A stretch of 64,000 nucleotides of DNA from Rugalucina vietnamica (lineage: Eukaryota > Mollusca > Bivalvia > Lucinida > Lucinidae). The stretch is taken from positions 61,220,761-61,284,760 of the forward strand of contig OZ024869.1 of the NCBI GenBank assembly GCA_964017185.1. Reading direction: 5' to 3'. Made by a program: the position numbers and the translations under genes. Below, one piece after another: positions 22,050 to 34,149 of the stretch (position 1 is the stretch's first letter; every line of letters starts with the position of its first letter). Below the pieces are notes generated by a model. The model searched no databases. It saw only the letters and a program-made list of their open reading frames with translations, and was not told the DNA's origin.

Positions 22050-23242
22050 CTCAGAACAAAAAGAAACGCAAAGTTTTGATTTTTTATTTTTGTCGCGTAA
22101 GTATAATATATTTTGAAAGTCTAAGTGATTCTAAGGATTTGCCATTCATATGAGAGTTTCACAACTGAGTTTCGTTGCGATTTGAAAGCGGGTGTAATTT
22201 TTTGTGAAAACTTGTGAAATCAACATTTTTTCTCCAAAAAACACAATTGAGAGAATAATTAAATAAAATTTTGCTTCGAGTATTATTATTGTGGTCCAGC
22301 AAATCATAAAAATACAAAATTAATTGAATTCCGAAAAAATTAAAAGAAAAAAAAATGCTGGGATTTTTAAAAATGCGTTTTATGAAAAATAACAAGCTCT
22401 TTCGAAATTCGGCATTTTGGTCTCCTTTTCGGTAAATGATGTCCCTATTTCGATTAAATAATGCTAGTTAAGGTAAATGTGATCTCTTAAAGCTTACCCT
22501 CAGATAAAATTTCTGGTCGTTTTCCAGACTTCCGGTTCATTGAAACAGTTTCTCGTGGTGACAAAATCAAGGTTAAGACAAGGATTTAGAATTTAATTGC
22601 ATGAAACTTTACTACAGTATTCGACGCCAATTTAACGTAATTTGCAATCTGCTAGTCCCCCGAGTTAATTTTTAGACGTTCTTAAAATTTTGCCAATTTT
22701 GGTCAAAATGTAAGGTGTGTTACATTTTTATGAACAGTATACAGCTGTGTTTTATACAGTATTATTCTTTTGAAAGAAGTGTTTACTCACATCATTCGCA
22801 GCCAAGCCCATTTTTTACTTATGTCTCAAATTTAAAAGTGTGCCAGATTGACCATCGTTTTGAGCATTTTGGCCACCCACTTATTCATGTTGTTGACTAT
22901 AGCAGCCAAAGATAGCCATAGTGACTCACAAACTCAATTCTGATTTATGAAAGGCAATCATAAACTGATTAATTATCGTTTTAAGGCAAAAAAGTGAACA
23001 GAAGAGGTTTTAAAAGTGGTAAAAAAGAATATTAATCACCACAAATTCTTGCGACTTTTTGTTTATGGGTACTCTTTATTGACGCCAAAAAAGATAATGT
23101 TTCCGTGTTCGAAAAGTATGGAAATCAGTCTGCGGGTAGGAGACATGTCATTCTTCGTTTTCTGTAAATTTTAAATAGTTCTCTTTAAAATTGTACAAGT
23201 TATGCCAAAAATATACCTTTTTGCGTTTCTTTATGTACTGAG
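22050..23242. mobile_element. TIR element, 1193 bp, TA target site, inserted in the LINE
   Basis: The left end CTCAGAACAAAAAGAAACGC and the right end GCGTTTCTTTATGTACTGAG are inverted repeats with few mismatches. TA lies on both sides (22048-22049, 23243-23244). The two flanks are adjacent parts of one LINE protein, which proves the insertion. No transposase recognised inside. The shared AAAGAAACGC core links it to the 18362-19049 element, suggesting a Tc1/mariner family. Confidence 0.85.
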
Positions 23243-23244
23243 TA

Positions 23245-23660
23245 TATAACTGTTCTGTTGGAAATACTCCAAAATACTTGTGTGAACTGTTAACGCCTGG
23301 GGTTTCTCAACGAACATTACGCTCGTCTGAATCGTCGTTAGGCTGTTACGAAGTCCCATATAATAAGAAAAAGACTTTCAGTGACAGAAGTTTTAGCACT
23401 GTAGGACCGAGGCTTTGGAACTCATTACCATTGAGTCTCCGGCTGAGTGAGTCTGTAGATATTTTCAAAAAGAATTTGAAAACATTTCTGTTTAAAGACT
23501 TCTTCGGGCTATTTTAAAAGTTAAGCAGGACATTTTATGTGACCTGAGGCTATTGACATCATTGACAATTAATACTTATCATTTTATATTTTGTACAACG
23601 CCAGTGAATATGTATCTTACATGTAGAATTAGGCGTTTAAGTAAATAAACGAGTTTCAAG
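23245..23660 (+). pseudogene. CR1/L2-type LINE, C-terminal end and 3' UTR (downstream piece)
   Basis: The frame reads NCSVGNTPKYLCELL, TFSDRSFSTVGPRLWNSLP and FKKNLKTFLFKDFF before the TAA at about 23515. This is the usual ending of CR1/L2 polyproteins (the GPRLWNSLP block and the KxFLF tail). It follows directly from the 21478-22049 piece once the TIR element is discounted, with a 1-nt phase difference. About 140 bp of 3' untranslated sequence follows, ending near AAATAAACGAGTTTCAAGTT. Confidence 0.8.
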
Positions 23661-24984
23661 TTTCTTTGACCGAGACGAATTTACTGATCTGATACATCGT
23701 TTCTTGAATGATCAGTTTACATATTCCATGTGAACAATATGTTTGATATAACGCGGTTATATAGTCAGCTTCCACTTCATATGTGTTATCATATTTCATG
23801 TTTCACCTGTATCGCTTGGTCCTTTTCTTGCCCAGTTGGTAACTGAGTTTGGATTTTATATTTAATTGTGTCCATTCCTGGGCTTTCTGTTCTTACGAAA
23901 TACATACATTAAACATACTACTCGTCATCAGCCGCAGTTTAATGAAACTGTGCGTCTGTGTTATGTTGAATAACTATAAAAACATGTTTGCAAACACAAG
24001 AAATCGGGTCTGAAAAAATATGTTTAAATTATCAAAACTAATATTTTGTGATGTGGCTTAGTATGCTAAGTAAGTGCGTTAGCAAAGACGTCTAGCTCAA
24101 TGTCCGTGCATCTTACTTAATATTTTCGTCCGTGCATTTATCTATTTTTCCAAGGTGTACTTTTGCTGCTGCTGTTGCGGAGTCTAAGTAAATGAAAACG
24201 ACATATTAGGTATCAGAGTTTCGGTCAGATGTGTTCTTTCGAGGCTAATTTCTGCCCAAACAACCAAATGTGTGCTCATAAGGACCAAAATTGTCTGTCG
24301 TCCGTGCAGCTTATTTTCCAATTTCAGTTTAAATTCTCGCCGCTAGAAATTTTGTGACAGCGTGTCTGCTCATAGGGTCGTTCTGACACGCTCTTGGTAT
24401 CGTAAGATTCGGAATAATGATCGTTGGGAAATGGTGTATAATACTCTGGAGGGAATTTAGAAAAGATCGAGAAATGTCCGCTTACCTTCAGCAAAACCAC
24501 AAATGCGTCTTCTCAATCGCCATTTTTCCGTGCACTTTGCCAAAACAAAAATCACGTCACGGATTACCCACCCTGATTGGCAAAACTAGACCATTTGATC
24601 ATAGATTCGGATAGTTACCCGCACTGAGAATATAATTAAAAAAGGCGCTGAAAACATGGAAGTAATACAAACTGACCATATTTTAACATCTCATTCGGCA
24701 ATCCATCAGCACCTCCGCTTTCATTATTTTTTAACTCAAGGCAAGCTGCGCTAAACATTTAATGAAAATTCCTGATCTAAAACACAACTTCCTGTAATAT
24801 AAAGGGATCCAAGTCTATCAAGAAATATCTTAGACAATGAAATTTTTGAAGGATCAACTGGTTTAAGATTTTTGAAATAATCCTTCCAGGTTGACGACTC
24901 TATTATACCATCGGAATTTTCCAAATTTTCAGTCTGTCCCATGGATAAATCCTGAGATAACGAGGAAGATTCGCAGAAAAAAAT
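23661..24984. other. Gene-free stretch
   Basis: No gene recognised. A CGTCCGTGCA-type word recurs near 24101, 24128 and 24300 without clear unit structure. Confidence 0.35.
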
Positions 24985-26105
24985 GTAACTCATGCAAAAG
25001 CTAAGAAAACTGGATCTAAATTTGAAAACTTAAGAAGGGAAATCAAAGAGATATAAGGAAGCAGCATGACCTGTATGTCAATAACTTGGTAGGGGATGTT
25101 AAGGCTAATCCCAGGGATTTTTATAGGTATATCAATAGTCAGAGGTAAGATATCCTATGCATTTCCCCTTTGAAAAAGAAAAACGGAAGTGGTATTGCTC
25201 AATCAGATTTCGAAAAAGCAGAAGAATTTAATGGTCAGTTCACAGATGTATTCATTAAAACGGTACACAACCAAGTCCCTACTTCTGGATAGGTCGGCCC
25301 CATTCATGGATGAAATTGTTGTTACAAAGGAAGGAGTAACAGAACTCCTTAAAGGTCTGAACCCTTCATAAGCCTTAGGACGTGATGAGCTCCATCCTAG
25401 AGTCCTAAAAGAATTGGCAAACGAATTAGGACCGGTATTTGCACATCTCTTCCAGAAATCAATCAATACGGGTGAAATCCCCAAGGAATGGTCACTTGCT
25501 AATATTTGTCCACTTTTCAAGAAAGGTGACAGGTCCCTTGCTTGTAATAACCTCCCAGTTTCTGTGACTTGTATTCCTTGCAAACTTCTAGAACATATTT
25601 TCTGCTCAAATATCATGAGCCATCTTGACCAATATAATCTTTAGTCGGACAAACAGCATGCATTCAGGAAATGGCATGATTGTGAAACTCAGCTGATTAC
25701 AGTAATAAATGATTAGGCAAAAACATTGGACAAAAAGGGTCAGGTTGACACTTTCATTTTGGATTTTGAAATAGCTTTCGACGCCCCTTCACATGAACTT
25801 CTTAAAAGCAAATTGTTTAGTTATGGTATAGGTGGAAAGACATTGGAATGGATAAATGCTTTTTTGTGCTTCAGGCAGCAAAGGTTATTAGTTAATGGTG
25901 TTAAATCTGATTGGGTCCCTGTTGTGTCTGGTGTCCCACAGGGTACCGTTTTCGGTGCATTGTTATTCTCCTTGTACATAAATGCCATACCCGTTGTATT
26001 TGACTTTCAAATCAGGCTTTTTGCCGATGGCTGTGTTTGTTATCGTGAAATTAAAACAGTAGAAGATACTGTACATTGAAACTTCAGAAAGACATCGACC
26101 TTTTA
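24985..26105 (+). pseudogene. Jockey-like LINE, 5' part of a copy split by a 22.9-kb insertion
   Basis: The RT region is readable through several stops: NPS-stop-ALGRDELHPRVLKELA, EWSLANICPLFKKGDRSLAC, motif A FILDFEIAFDAPSH (about 25753), motif B SGVPQGTVFGALLF, motif C LFADGCVCY. In motif C the second catalytic aspartate of ADD is Gly, so the enzyme would be dead even without the stops at about 25370, 25642 and 25714. The sequence reaches KLQKDIDLL at 26105. The next residues of the same protein (GSWDRKW) are found at 48996, after the insertion. It is closely related to the copy at 29355-31120. Confidence 0.88.
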
Positions 26106-26160
26106 CACGCTATAGGACCCTGACCTTATGGGATGATTTTTTCGAGCAAACCAAAATGGC
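26106..26160 (+). repeat. Left terminal inverted repeat of the 22.9-kb element
   Basis: Matches the reverse complement of 48940-48990, including a TTTTTTCGAGCAAAC block. The left copy has four extra bases (CAAA) before ATGGCGGA. Confidence 0.88.
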
Positions 26161-26784
26161 GGAGAGGAGGATAAATAATGAAGACGCAGACATTTTTTTT
26201 TGATGTAAATTGAGTTTATTTTCACCTAGGGCAAAATTGAATACATGTGCAGCTCGGTCTGTATCTTGTTTATGATAGTGCAAGCAGTTTTTGTTCAATG
26301 GAGTGGTATGCAGAAAATAAATGACGCACAAACGTGTTCGGGTGGCTTTGCTCATGTATTATGTATGGAATTCGAAAGGCAAAATTCATCCTAAAATTCA
26401 CCTAAGTATACTGTATGTGTCAGAATAGGAATATTCCATTACACTAAGAACCCACAAACGCACACGAGGGCTACACTGTAAAATTAAACAGAAAAAAACT
26501 TGGTTTTAATCACTGTACAGACATTTAAAGTTCCCAAATCGCGTGCGAAACAGGTCAGTATTTTTCGAGCAGTACTTAACGCATATTTCGAGCACATATT
26601 TTACATTGAACGGGTATTCTGAGCCCATATCTGTATGGATGTTTCGAGTACTTTTAAGATTGTGTTTTACCCTTTGAATCATCAACATCTTTGTCCGCAC
26701 TCATTCTATGGAAGGCAGTTCTCAATTTCGGGAGATGAGCGATATATTCAGACATAAGGCATGTCAACAGTCGTTATTAGAAAG
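26161..26784. other. Interior of the large element, no recognisable feature
   Basis: AT-rich; no transposase-like or other domain seen in open frames on either strand. Confidence 0.3.
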
Positions 26785-27015
26785 TACAAGTAGGCAATGA
26801 TCAGGAAAAGTCAAAATCAGAAAGAAATTCCCACTCCAAAAAGCTAGGTGGGAAAAACTAAATTGACAATTAGGTACTAACACTTAGAAAACATATCGTA
26901 AGCCGAGTGAGCAGCTTTTTCCCGATAGGCGGCCACTCAGTTACCAAAACTTAAACATATGAAACGTACATAAGGTTCAAACAGTACAAAATTCGACTCC
27001 AAAATATAAAACAAA
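26785..27015 (+). repeat. Dispersed repeat shared with the Penelope-like 3' flank
   Basis: About 230 bp align by eye to 59605-59835, starting at TACAAGTAGGCAATGATCAGG and including CATATCGTAAGCCGA and GGCCACTCAGTTACC. A shorter copy is at 2590-2700. Probably a 5'-truncated copy of a Penelope-like element 3' UTR, lying in the same orientation as the one at 59.6 kb. Confidence 0.6.
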
Positions 27016-27440
27016 TGGAATATTTGTTTCTCACTACCTCTGTTTTTATTGCGAACACTTGCTATTCACAACATTCCTTTTACCACAACGTATGACTCAG
27101 AGACATATACAGATACAGAGACTTGAAACTGCTATTGAATATTGATATTTGCCTCCGCTGTGTCTGTCGATTAGGTAGACAGGTAAATCGGCGAAAGAAA
27201 TCAATATTTTTATCAACCGCTGAATGTGGTCTGAAATTTTGTATATTAGCAAATATAAATCGTTTAAATTTTCTTCGCCATAATTCAGATAATAGTAGAA
27301 GATTCTATTTCTGCTAAATAGAGCTTCAAATTTCCAACAAATAGATACTAAACACGACCGGCAGAGAGAGAGAGAGAGTCATTTCTTTAGTTGTTTTTAT
27401 CACAGGCGCTTGAAGTCCTATATATAATTATAATCATAGT
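27016..27440. other. No recognisable feature
   Basis: AT-rich; includes a short GA tract near 27364-27380. Confidence 0.3.
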
Positions 27441-27445
27441 TTAGT

Positions 27446-27767
<322 letters not shown>

Positions 27768-27939
27768 TTAGTCAATATAGAATATATACATGTATATTGA
27801 CCCTAGACACTACCGTAAATTTGATGATATTTGGGTCACTAATATAACTTCAAGCGCCTGTGTTTTATTAACATCATTATCATCAATTATCCTTCGATTT
27901 GCAAAAGCTGTTGTTCTTTTTTCTTTCGAATTACGCTTA

Positions 27940-29190
27940 TAAGGTACGTGGACAATTCGGACCTTCGCTAATTCGGACCTGATTCGGACCTCAGCTGTGG
28001 ACAATTCGGACCTTGGCTAATTCGGACCTTGGCTAATTCGGACCTCGACCACTGGTCAATTCGGACGCCGCAAAATCGAGGTCCGAATTAGCCAATGATT
28101 TTTTTGAAATAGGGTCCGAATTAGCCAAGGTCCGAATCGGATTAAGGTCCGAATTAGCCAATGTCAGAATCTGTTTAGGATCCGAATCGACCACATTGAA
28201 ACAGGAATTAGGTCCGAATCAGCCAACTGATTCGAGAAGGAAGGAGTGTATGTGTCTGCAAATCATGGCAATAAAAATCATTGTAGTACTCATGCCTTTA
28301 TTTCATGCAGTGAAATACTTTGTTTGTTCATTGATTGATTTGTTGATTAGCATCCCAGTCAACAGATATGGTCATGTCGAGACGTTGCCTCAGTTTTATA
28401 GGACATTTACCCAACATTACGATGTCATTATACCCAAAATGCGCTTGAAAGTACAACCACGCAAGTAAACACTAGGGCTTATATGTGTGGATGGTTTAAA
28501 TTTAGGCACGTCCAGACTATCTGAGCGGTTAACCAGTGATCAGACGGACAGTAAGTAGTGAATAAGATTTGTCTGTAGGCTCATACAGCCCATTTATTTC
28601 TTACAAGTACTTTGCGTTTTGTAGTTCACGCTCCTCTGGTGTATAACGTTAGCTAGCGCAAACCGCATTTTACCTTATGAAATGCGAGACCGTCATACAG
28701 CACGGCAATGAATCAGTAAAGCTTGCTTACACGTACAACAATCGTGAAAACAATAAGTAGTCTATTAAAACGACACAGCAGATTGTACGGCCTGTATATG
28801 GATTAAAGTCTCATTCTAGATGTTAGGACGGCTGTTTTTTTTTTTTTTTTTTTTTTTTGTTTTTTTTTATCTGAGCGCGGTTTTCTATATGGAAAATGCA
28901 TAATGCAAAGGTCTGAATTGACCAATGGAAAAGGTCCGAATTGACCAAAGTAAAAGGTCCGAATTGACCAAGAGAAAAGGTCCGAATTGACCAAAGAATT
29001 TTTCTTTTTGAGGTCCGAATTGACCAATGAAAAAAGGTCCGAATTTACCAGTGATCGGGGTCCGAATTAGCCAGTGGTCGAGGTCCGAATTGACTAGGGC
29101 CGAATTTTTTAGGGTCCGAATTGACTAAGGCCGAATTAGCCAAGGTCCGAATTGTCCATAATAAGGTCCGAATTGCCCATAATTATGCTT
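27940..29190. mobile_element. Fold-back element whose ends are arrays of GGTCCGAATT motifs
   Basis: The left 280 bp hold about seven TTCGGACC words followed by about six GGTCCGAAT words, and the right 290 bp hold about a dozen GGTCCGAATTGACC/AGCC words. The outermost sequences of the two ends are inverted (GGACAATTCGGACCTT read inward from both sides). The 670-bp middle includes a 90-codon open frame at 28196-28468 without recognisable motif and a poly-T run near 28833-28868. No transposase. Confidence 0.75.
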
Positions 29191-29354
29191 ATTTTCTACG
29201 CCACTGGACACATACAACGATTCTTTAGATTAAAGAAAACGCCTATTGATTAATCTCGCCGTATCACTAATCATACTTAACACCGAAAAACATAACGATA
29301 ATTAGTAATCTTTTTTAAGCTTAGAACCTTCAGGATTATTGTTACCTGTTTTAT

Positions 29355-31120
29355 GTAAAACATAAAAGCGAAATGGAAGTGGTCTTGCCGAATCAGAATC
29401 AGATTTTGAAAAGGCTGGTGAATTTCAATGGTCAGTTTACGGATGTGTTCACCAAAACTGAACATAGCCAGGTCCCTCTTTTGAATAGAAAAGCCCCGTT
29501 CATGGAATACATAGTGGTGTCTAAAGAAGGTGTCACAAAACTTCTCAAAGGTATGAACCCGTCGAAAGCTTTAGGCCCTGATGAGCTTCATCCCAGAGTC
29601 CTTAAGCAATTGGCATCTGAACTAGGTCCCGTTTTTGCACATCTTTTTCAACAGTCAATAGACTCGGGTGAAATCACCAAGGAATGGTCTTTAGCAAACA
29701 TTTGTCCCCTGTTCAAAAAGGATGACAGGTCTCTTGCTTGCAACTATCGTCCAGTTTCTTTTACCTGCGAACCCTGCAAACTTCTAGAACATATAGTGTG
29801 TTCTAACATCATGTCTCATTTGGATCATCATAAGCTTTTGTCAGACAGGCAACATGCATTCAGGAAATCCCATAGTTGTGAAACCCAGTTAGCTACAGTG
29901 ATTGATGACTGGGCAAAAATCTTAGACAATCAAGGTCAGGTTGATACATTTATCTTGGATTTCGAAAAAGCTTTTGACACTCCTCCGCATGATTTCCTTA
30001 AAAGCAAATTGTTCAGTTACGGAATTGGTGGGAAGACAATTAAATGGATTGATGCCTTCCTTTGCTATAGACAACAAATAGTTGTGGTTAATGACATTAA
30101 ATCAGACTGGGCTCCTTTTGTATCTGGTGTCCCACAGGGCACCGTTCTTGGTCCCTTGTTGTTTTCGTTGCATATAAATGATATCACCTCGGATATTGAA
30201 TCGGAAATCAGACTCTTTGCTGATGACTGTGTCTGTTATCGTGAAATTAAGAATATGGAGGATACAGTGAAACTTCAGAAGGATATTGATCGATTAGGTA
30301 GTTGGGCCCGGAAATGGGGTATTAGATTCCAACCCGTCAAGTGCAACATGATGCAGCTGACGAATAAACGTACTGGTAAAATTCAGGCTTCTTACAAGCT
30401 TGAGGGTACTGTGTTGGAAAACGTTGAAAGTATCAAATATCTTGGTGTAACAATAACTAAGGATTTAAAATGGAATACTCACATCAGCAATATGTGCACC
30501 AAAGCCAATAGGACCCTTGGTTTTTTAGACGAAATCTGTTTTCTTGCCCCCAAGATGTGAGAGAAGCTGCCTATAAAGGTCTGTGAGACCTATTCTTGAA
30601 TATGGTAGCTCAGTTTGGGACCCTCATTATGAAGGTCTGATAGATGATTTGGAGAAAGTGCTAAAGCGTGCGGCTAGGTTTGTAACTAGGAACTATACAT
30701 ATGAAAAAGGTAGTATGACTGACATCCTTAAATAACTAAAATGGGAATCCCTGCAGAAAAGAAGGAAGGATAATAGAATTATATTGCTTTACAAAGGTCT
30801 AAAAGGGAGAGCAAAACTACCCACGAATGGCCTTATCCCCAAAAATAGGCGTTTTAGGAATCAACACTCCTTGGCATTTCAGATACCTTCAGCAAGTACA
30901 ATGCCTATTTACACAGTTTTTTTCCCCAGACTATTAGAGATTGGAGTGAACTCCCTTATTCTCTGATCTCCTCTGCTGAATTGTCAGGTGATTGTGTGTC
31001 TAAATTTACTTCTCTTGTGAGAGCTCGGGACTAACCCCCTCCGGTCAAGCCCCATTCCCCTGGTGTGGTATTGTCAGTTTGACGCTTCACCAGTAAACTA
31101 TTCTGATTCTGATTCTGATG
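29355..31120 (+). pseudogene. Jockey-like LINE copy, 5'-truncated, with (ATTCTG)n tail
   Basis: The best preserved RT of the window is a 395-codon frame at 29373-30560 with EWSLANICPLFKK, motif A FILDFEKAFDTPPH, motif B SGVPQGTVLGPLLF and motif C LFADDCVCY with both aspartates, then RLGSWARKWGIRFQP and ESIKYLGVTITKDLKWNTHI. A frameshift near 30556-30582 and later stops break the C-terminal domain, which still reads RPILEYGSSVWDPH and NRIILLYKGLKG. It ends with a (ATTCTG)n tail at 31103-31120, the same tail type as the copy ending at 49786. The upstream endonuclease is absent. Confidence 0.9.
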
Positions 31121-33455
31121 TTATATTTTTAATAAATGTTTTGAAAATGGTGTGTTTCCAGAAGAATGGGCTGAAGGTTATATTATACCGTTGCATAAAA
31201 AAGGAAGTAAATCTGACGTAGAAAATTATAGAGGAATCACATTATTGGGTTGTTTAGGGAAGTTATTTACTAGGATATTGAATAATAGATTAACAGACTG
31301 GTCAGAAAAATATTTTGTTCTAGTAGAAGCTCAGGCGGTTTTTAGATCAAATATGAGTACCGTTGATGACATTTTTGTATTGCATTGTTTGTTAACGCAT
31401 GTTTTTAACCAGGGAAATCAATAATATTGTGCCTTTGTTGATTTCACGAAAGCCTTTGACTATGTAGTTCGTGATGATTTGTGGTACAAAATGATAAAAT
31501 TAGGCATTCGAGGTAAAATCTTAAATATTATTAAATCAATGTACGCTGTTGTAAAAACAAAAGTTAAGTATGATAATAAATAATAGTATGAGAATGAATT
31601 CTTTTGTAGCCTTGGAGTAAGGCAGGGTGAGTGCCTTTCGCCTCTTTTGTTTTCATTATTTCTAAATGATCTAGAAGAAACGTTTATCTGTAAAGGTTAC
31701 GAAGGTTTAAATATTGATTTGTTTAAGAGTTTTATGTTGCTTTATGCTGACGACATTGTATTATTTGCTGATAGTGCTGATGAGCTTCAACATGGTTTGA
31801 ATTTATTATTAGAATATTGTAACAAATGGAAGTTAAAGGTAAATGTCAACAAAACGAAAGTCATGGTGTTTAGAAAAGGTGGTATTCTTCCCAGAAATTT
31901 AGCTTTCTTTTATAATGAACAACAAGTAGAGATAGTCAATAAATTGAGATACCTTGGTATTACTTTTACAGTTGGTGGTTCCTTTTCTGAAGCACAAATA
32001 ACATTAGCGGGACAAGCCCAAAAAGCAATTTTTCAGCTAAATAAGTACTTATATAAATTCACATTCCTTCCCCCGACACAAACTAGATTTATTTGACAAA
32101 CTTATTCTTCCTATATTGAATTATGGCAGCGAAGTATGGGGTTTTTCAAAGGCTACTGCTGTCGAAAGGGTACACTTGCAATTTTGCAAACGGCTATTAG
32201 GTGTTAAGAAGTCAACACAAAATGATTTTATATATGGGGAACTGGGTAGAACTACTTGTATTATAAGACGTTATTTACTTATCATTAAATTCTGGTTTAA
32301 AATATTGTCTATTGGAAGTACTAAATATATAAAGTTAGTGTATCATATGATGTTAAACGATTTAGATAGAAACCCAGCTCTTATAAACTTTGACTGGACG
32401 TCTCTGTTAGAAGATTTACTTTGTTCAATGCGGTTCAATGTAGTTTGGCAACAACAAGGAGTAGGTAACTTTAAAAATTTTATCTCTGTATTCAAACAAA
32501 GATTAACTGACACTTTTATACAAAACTGGCACTCAAGAATTGAAAACTCTTCAAGAGCACTAAGTTATAGGTCATTTGCTACTTTCCAGTTTCAACCCTA
32601 CCTTGACAATGTAAATGTCTCTAAATATTTATTTGCCTTTAGTAAATTACTACTGTCGTCTCACAGATTGGAAGTTGAAGCAGGTAGATGGGTAAGGCCA
32701 ATTAGAATTCCGTTTGAAGATAGAAAATGCATTTTGCATAAATTTATAGAACTAATTAACACTTCAAATAAACGATGTTTACGTAGACTCTGTACTTTTA
32801 TATTTCATGCGTTTAAGGTCCGCACAGAATTGCTTTATAATAATAGAAATTAGCATATTATCGTTTAAGTATATATCTAAGTATTTCTTTCTTTAAGAAA
32901 GTAAGAATATATATAGTATTTAGGAGCTTAGTCAACAATTTTTACATGTTGTATTTTATAGATGTTAACTCAGCTGGCTATAGATGTAGCATAGTTATAT
33001 GTAAGTAAATTATTATTTTTGTTTTGTTTGGCAGTTTGGAGAATCTACTACTAATAATTTTGTCTCATTTTACTGATATGTTTTTGATTGTTCATATGGT
33101 TCTGTATATCGACATGTACCTATATTTTGCTTAATATTTATTTAAATACTTTCATAAAGATACGTGTCACTAATAACGCGAAAAAGCACACCTACTCCAC
33201 CACTTTTCTGTGTGTTTCTGTTAAAATATTGATCATGAAATCATGCACCTGGATTATCGTAATGATCAATTATCTTTAATATGTGTATGTGTTTATAGTT
33301 ACATATATGTTTTTTTTTTATCAATTTGCTATTTATGTATTGCATGTAACTCTGTCACCTATGTCATCTATTATGTAATATGTTGTATCCTCATGGGCTT
33401 CATAGCCTTTTGGAGTTCTGAATAAACTTCTGTTCTGTTCTGTTCTGTTCTATGA
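31121..33455 (+). pseudogene. Second LINE clade, 5'-truncated RT with (TTCTG)n tail
   Basis: The RT reads GVFPEEWAEGYIIPLHKKGS, YRGITLLGCLGKLFTRILNNRL, motif A FVDFTKAFDYV, motif B GVRQGECLSPLLF and motif C LLYADDIVLFAD. Breaks: a stop at about 31422 (NQ-stop-YCAFVD), stops near 31580 and a frameshift near 32090. The long C-terminal frame (32116-32853) reads LNYGSEVWGF and later WHSRIENSSRALSYRSF, as in I/jockey-type LINEs of invertebrates. The 3' UTR has AATAAA near 33421 and (TTCTG)n to 33452. It begins right after the tail of the preceding LINE, so the two abut. Confidence 0.85.
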
Positions 33456-34149
33456 ATGACAACACCGATTTTGATGTTCCCCGACGTAAATGTAAGGAGA
33501 TTGCCCTATATCTATTCTAGCGGCATTTCTTTGACTCTATCTGTTACGTTCAATGAAGAACACGTTTGGTGCAACAACCATTTTCGCTCTTTTTCTATCT
33601 TCTTCTTCTTCTAAAAGGGCAGTGAAGGAAGGGATTATGTGAATTTAATGGAATCAGTCAGACATGAACTCGAATATTCTTCTTATTTTTTTTCTCTTTT
33701 TTTTGTACTGGCATTAATGTATATTCTAAGGAGTCGCCGCCGGATTTCAAAATAAAAAAACGACACTTTTATTACCAGCTACCTGTATTGCACCGTGCAA
33801 TACCTGTTGATTCGGTGACTTGTTTGATCTTCGAGCCGGTAAAGATCATTCGCACTTATGTCACGTTGCAGGCACGTGCCGCATTAATGACACGTTAAAT
33901 GCAACTTTATTGAAGGTTGTATTCGGAAACATAATTAAAATAAATACATTATGAAAACTCTACCCCTTTCTTCTTTTCAATAGCTGCGATGGTGTCTGTT
34001 TTCAAGCACGGTCTCGCAGTTTTCACATTGCACAAAAATGCAACAATGGGATGTTCTTCAAAAGCATCAAAGTCAAAATGCAATCCGCATATCAGTGCGC
34101 CTTTCGCCGGTTCCTATTTTTTTCTTCCCGAATCCGGGCAGTGTTTGGA
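33456..34149. other. No recognisable feature
   Basis: Spacer between two LINEs. It may contain a diverged 5' part of the following LINE but no motif is readable. Confidence 0.3.
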
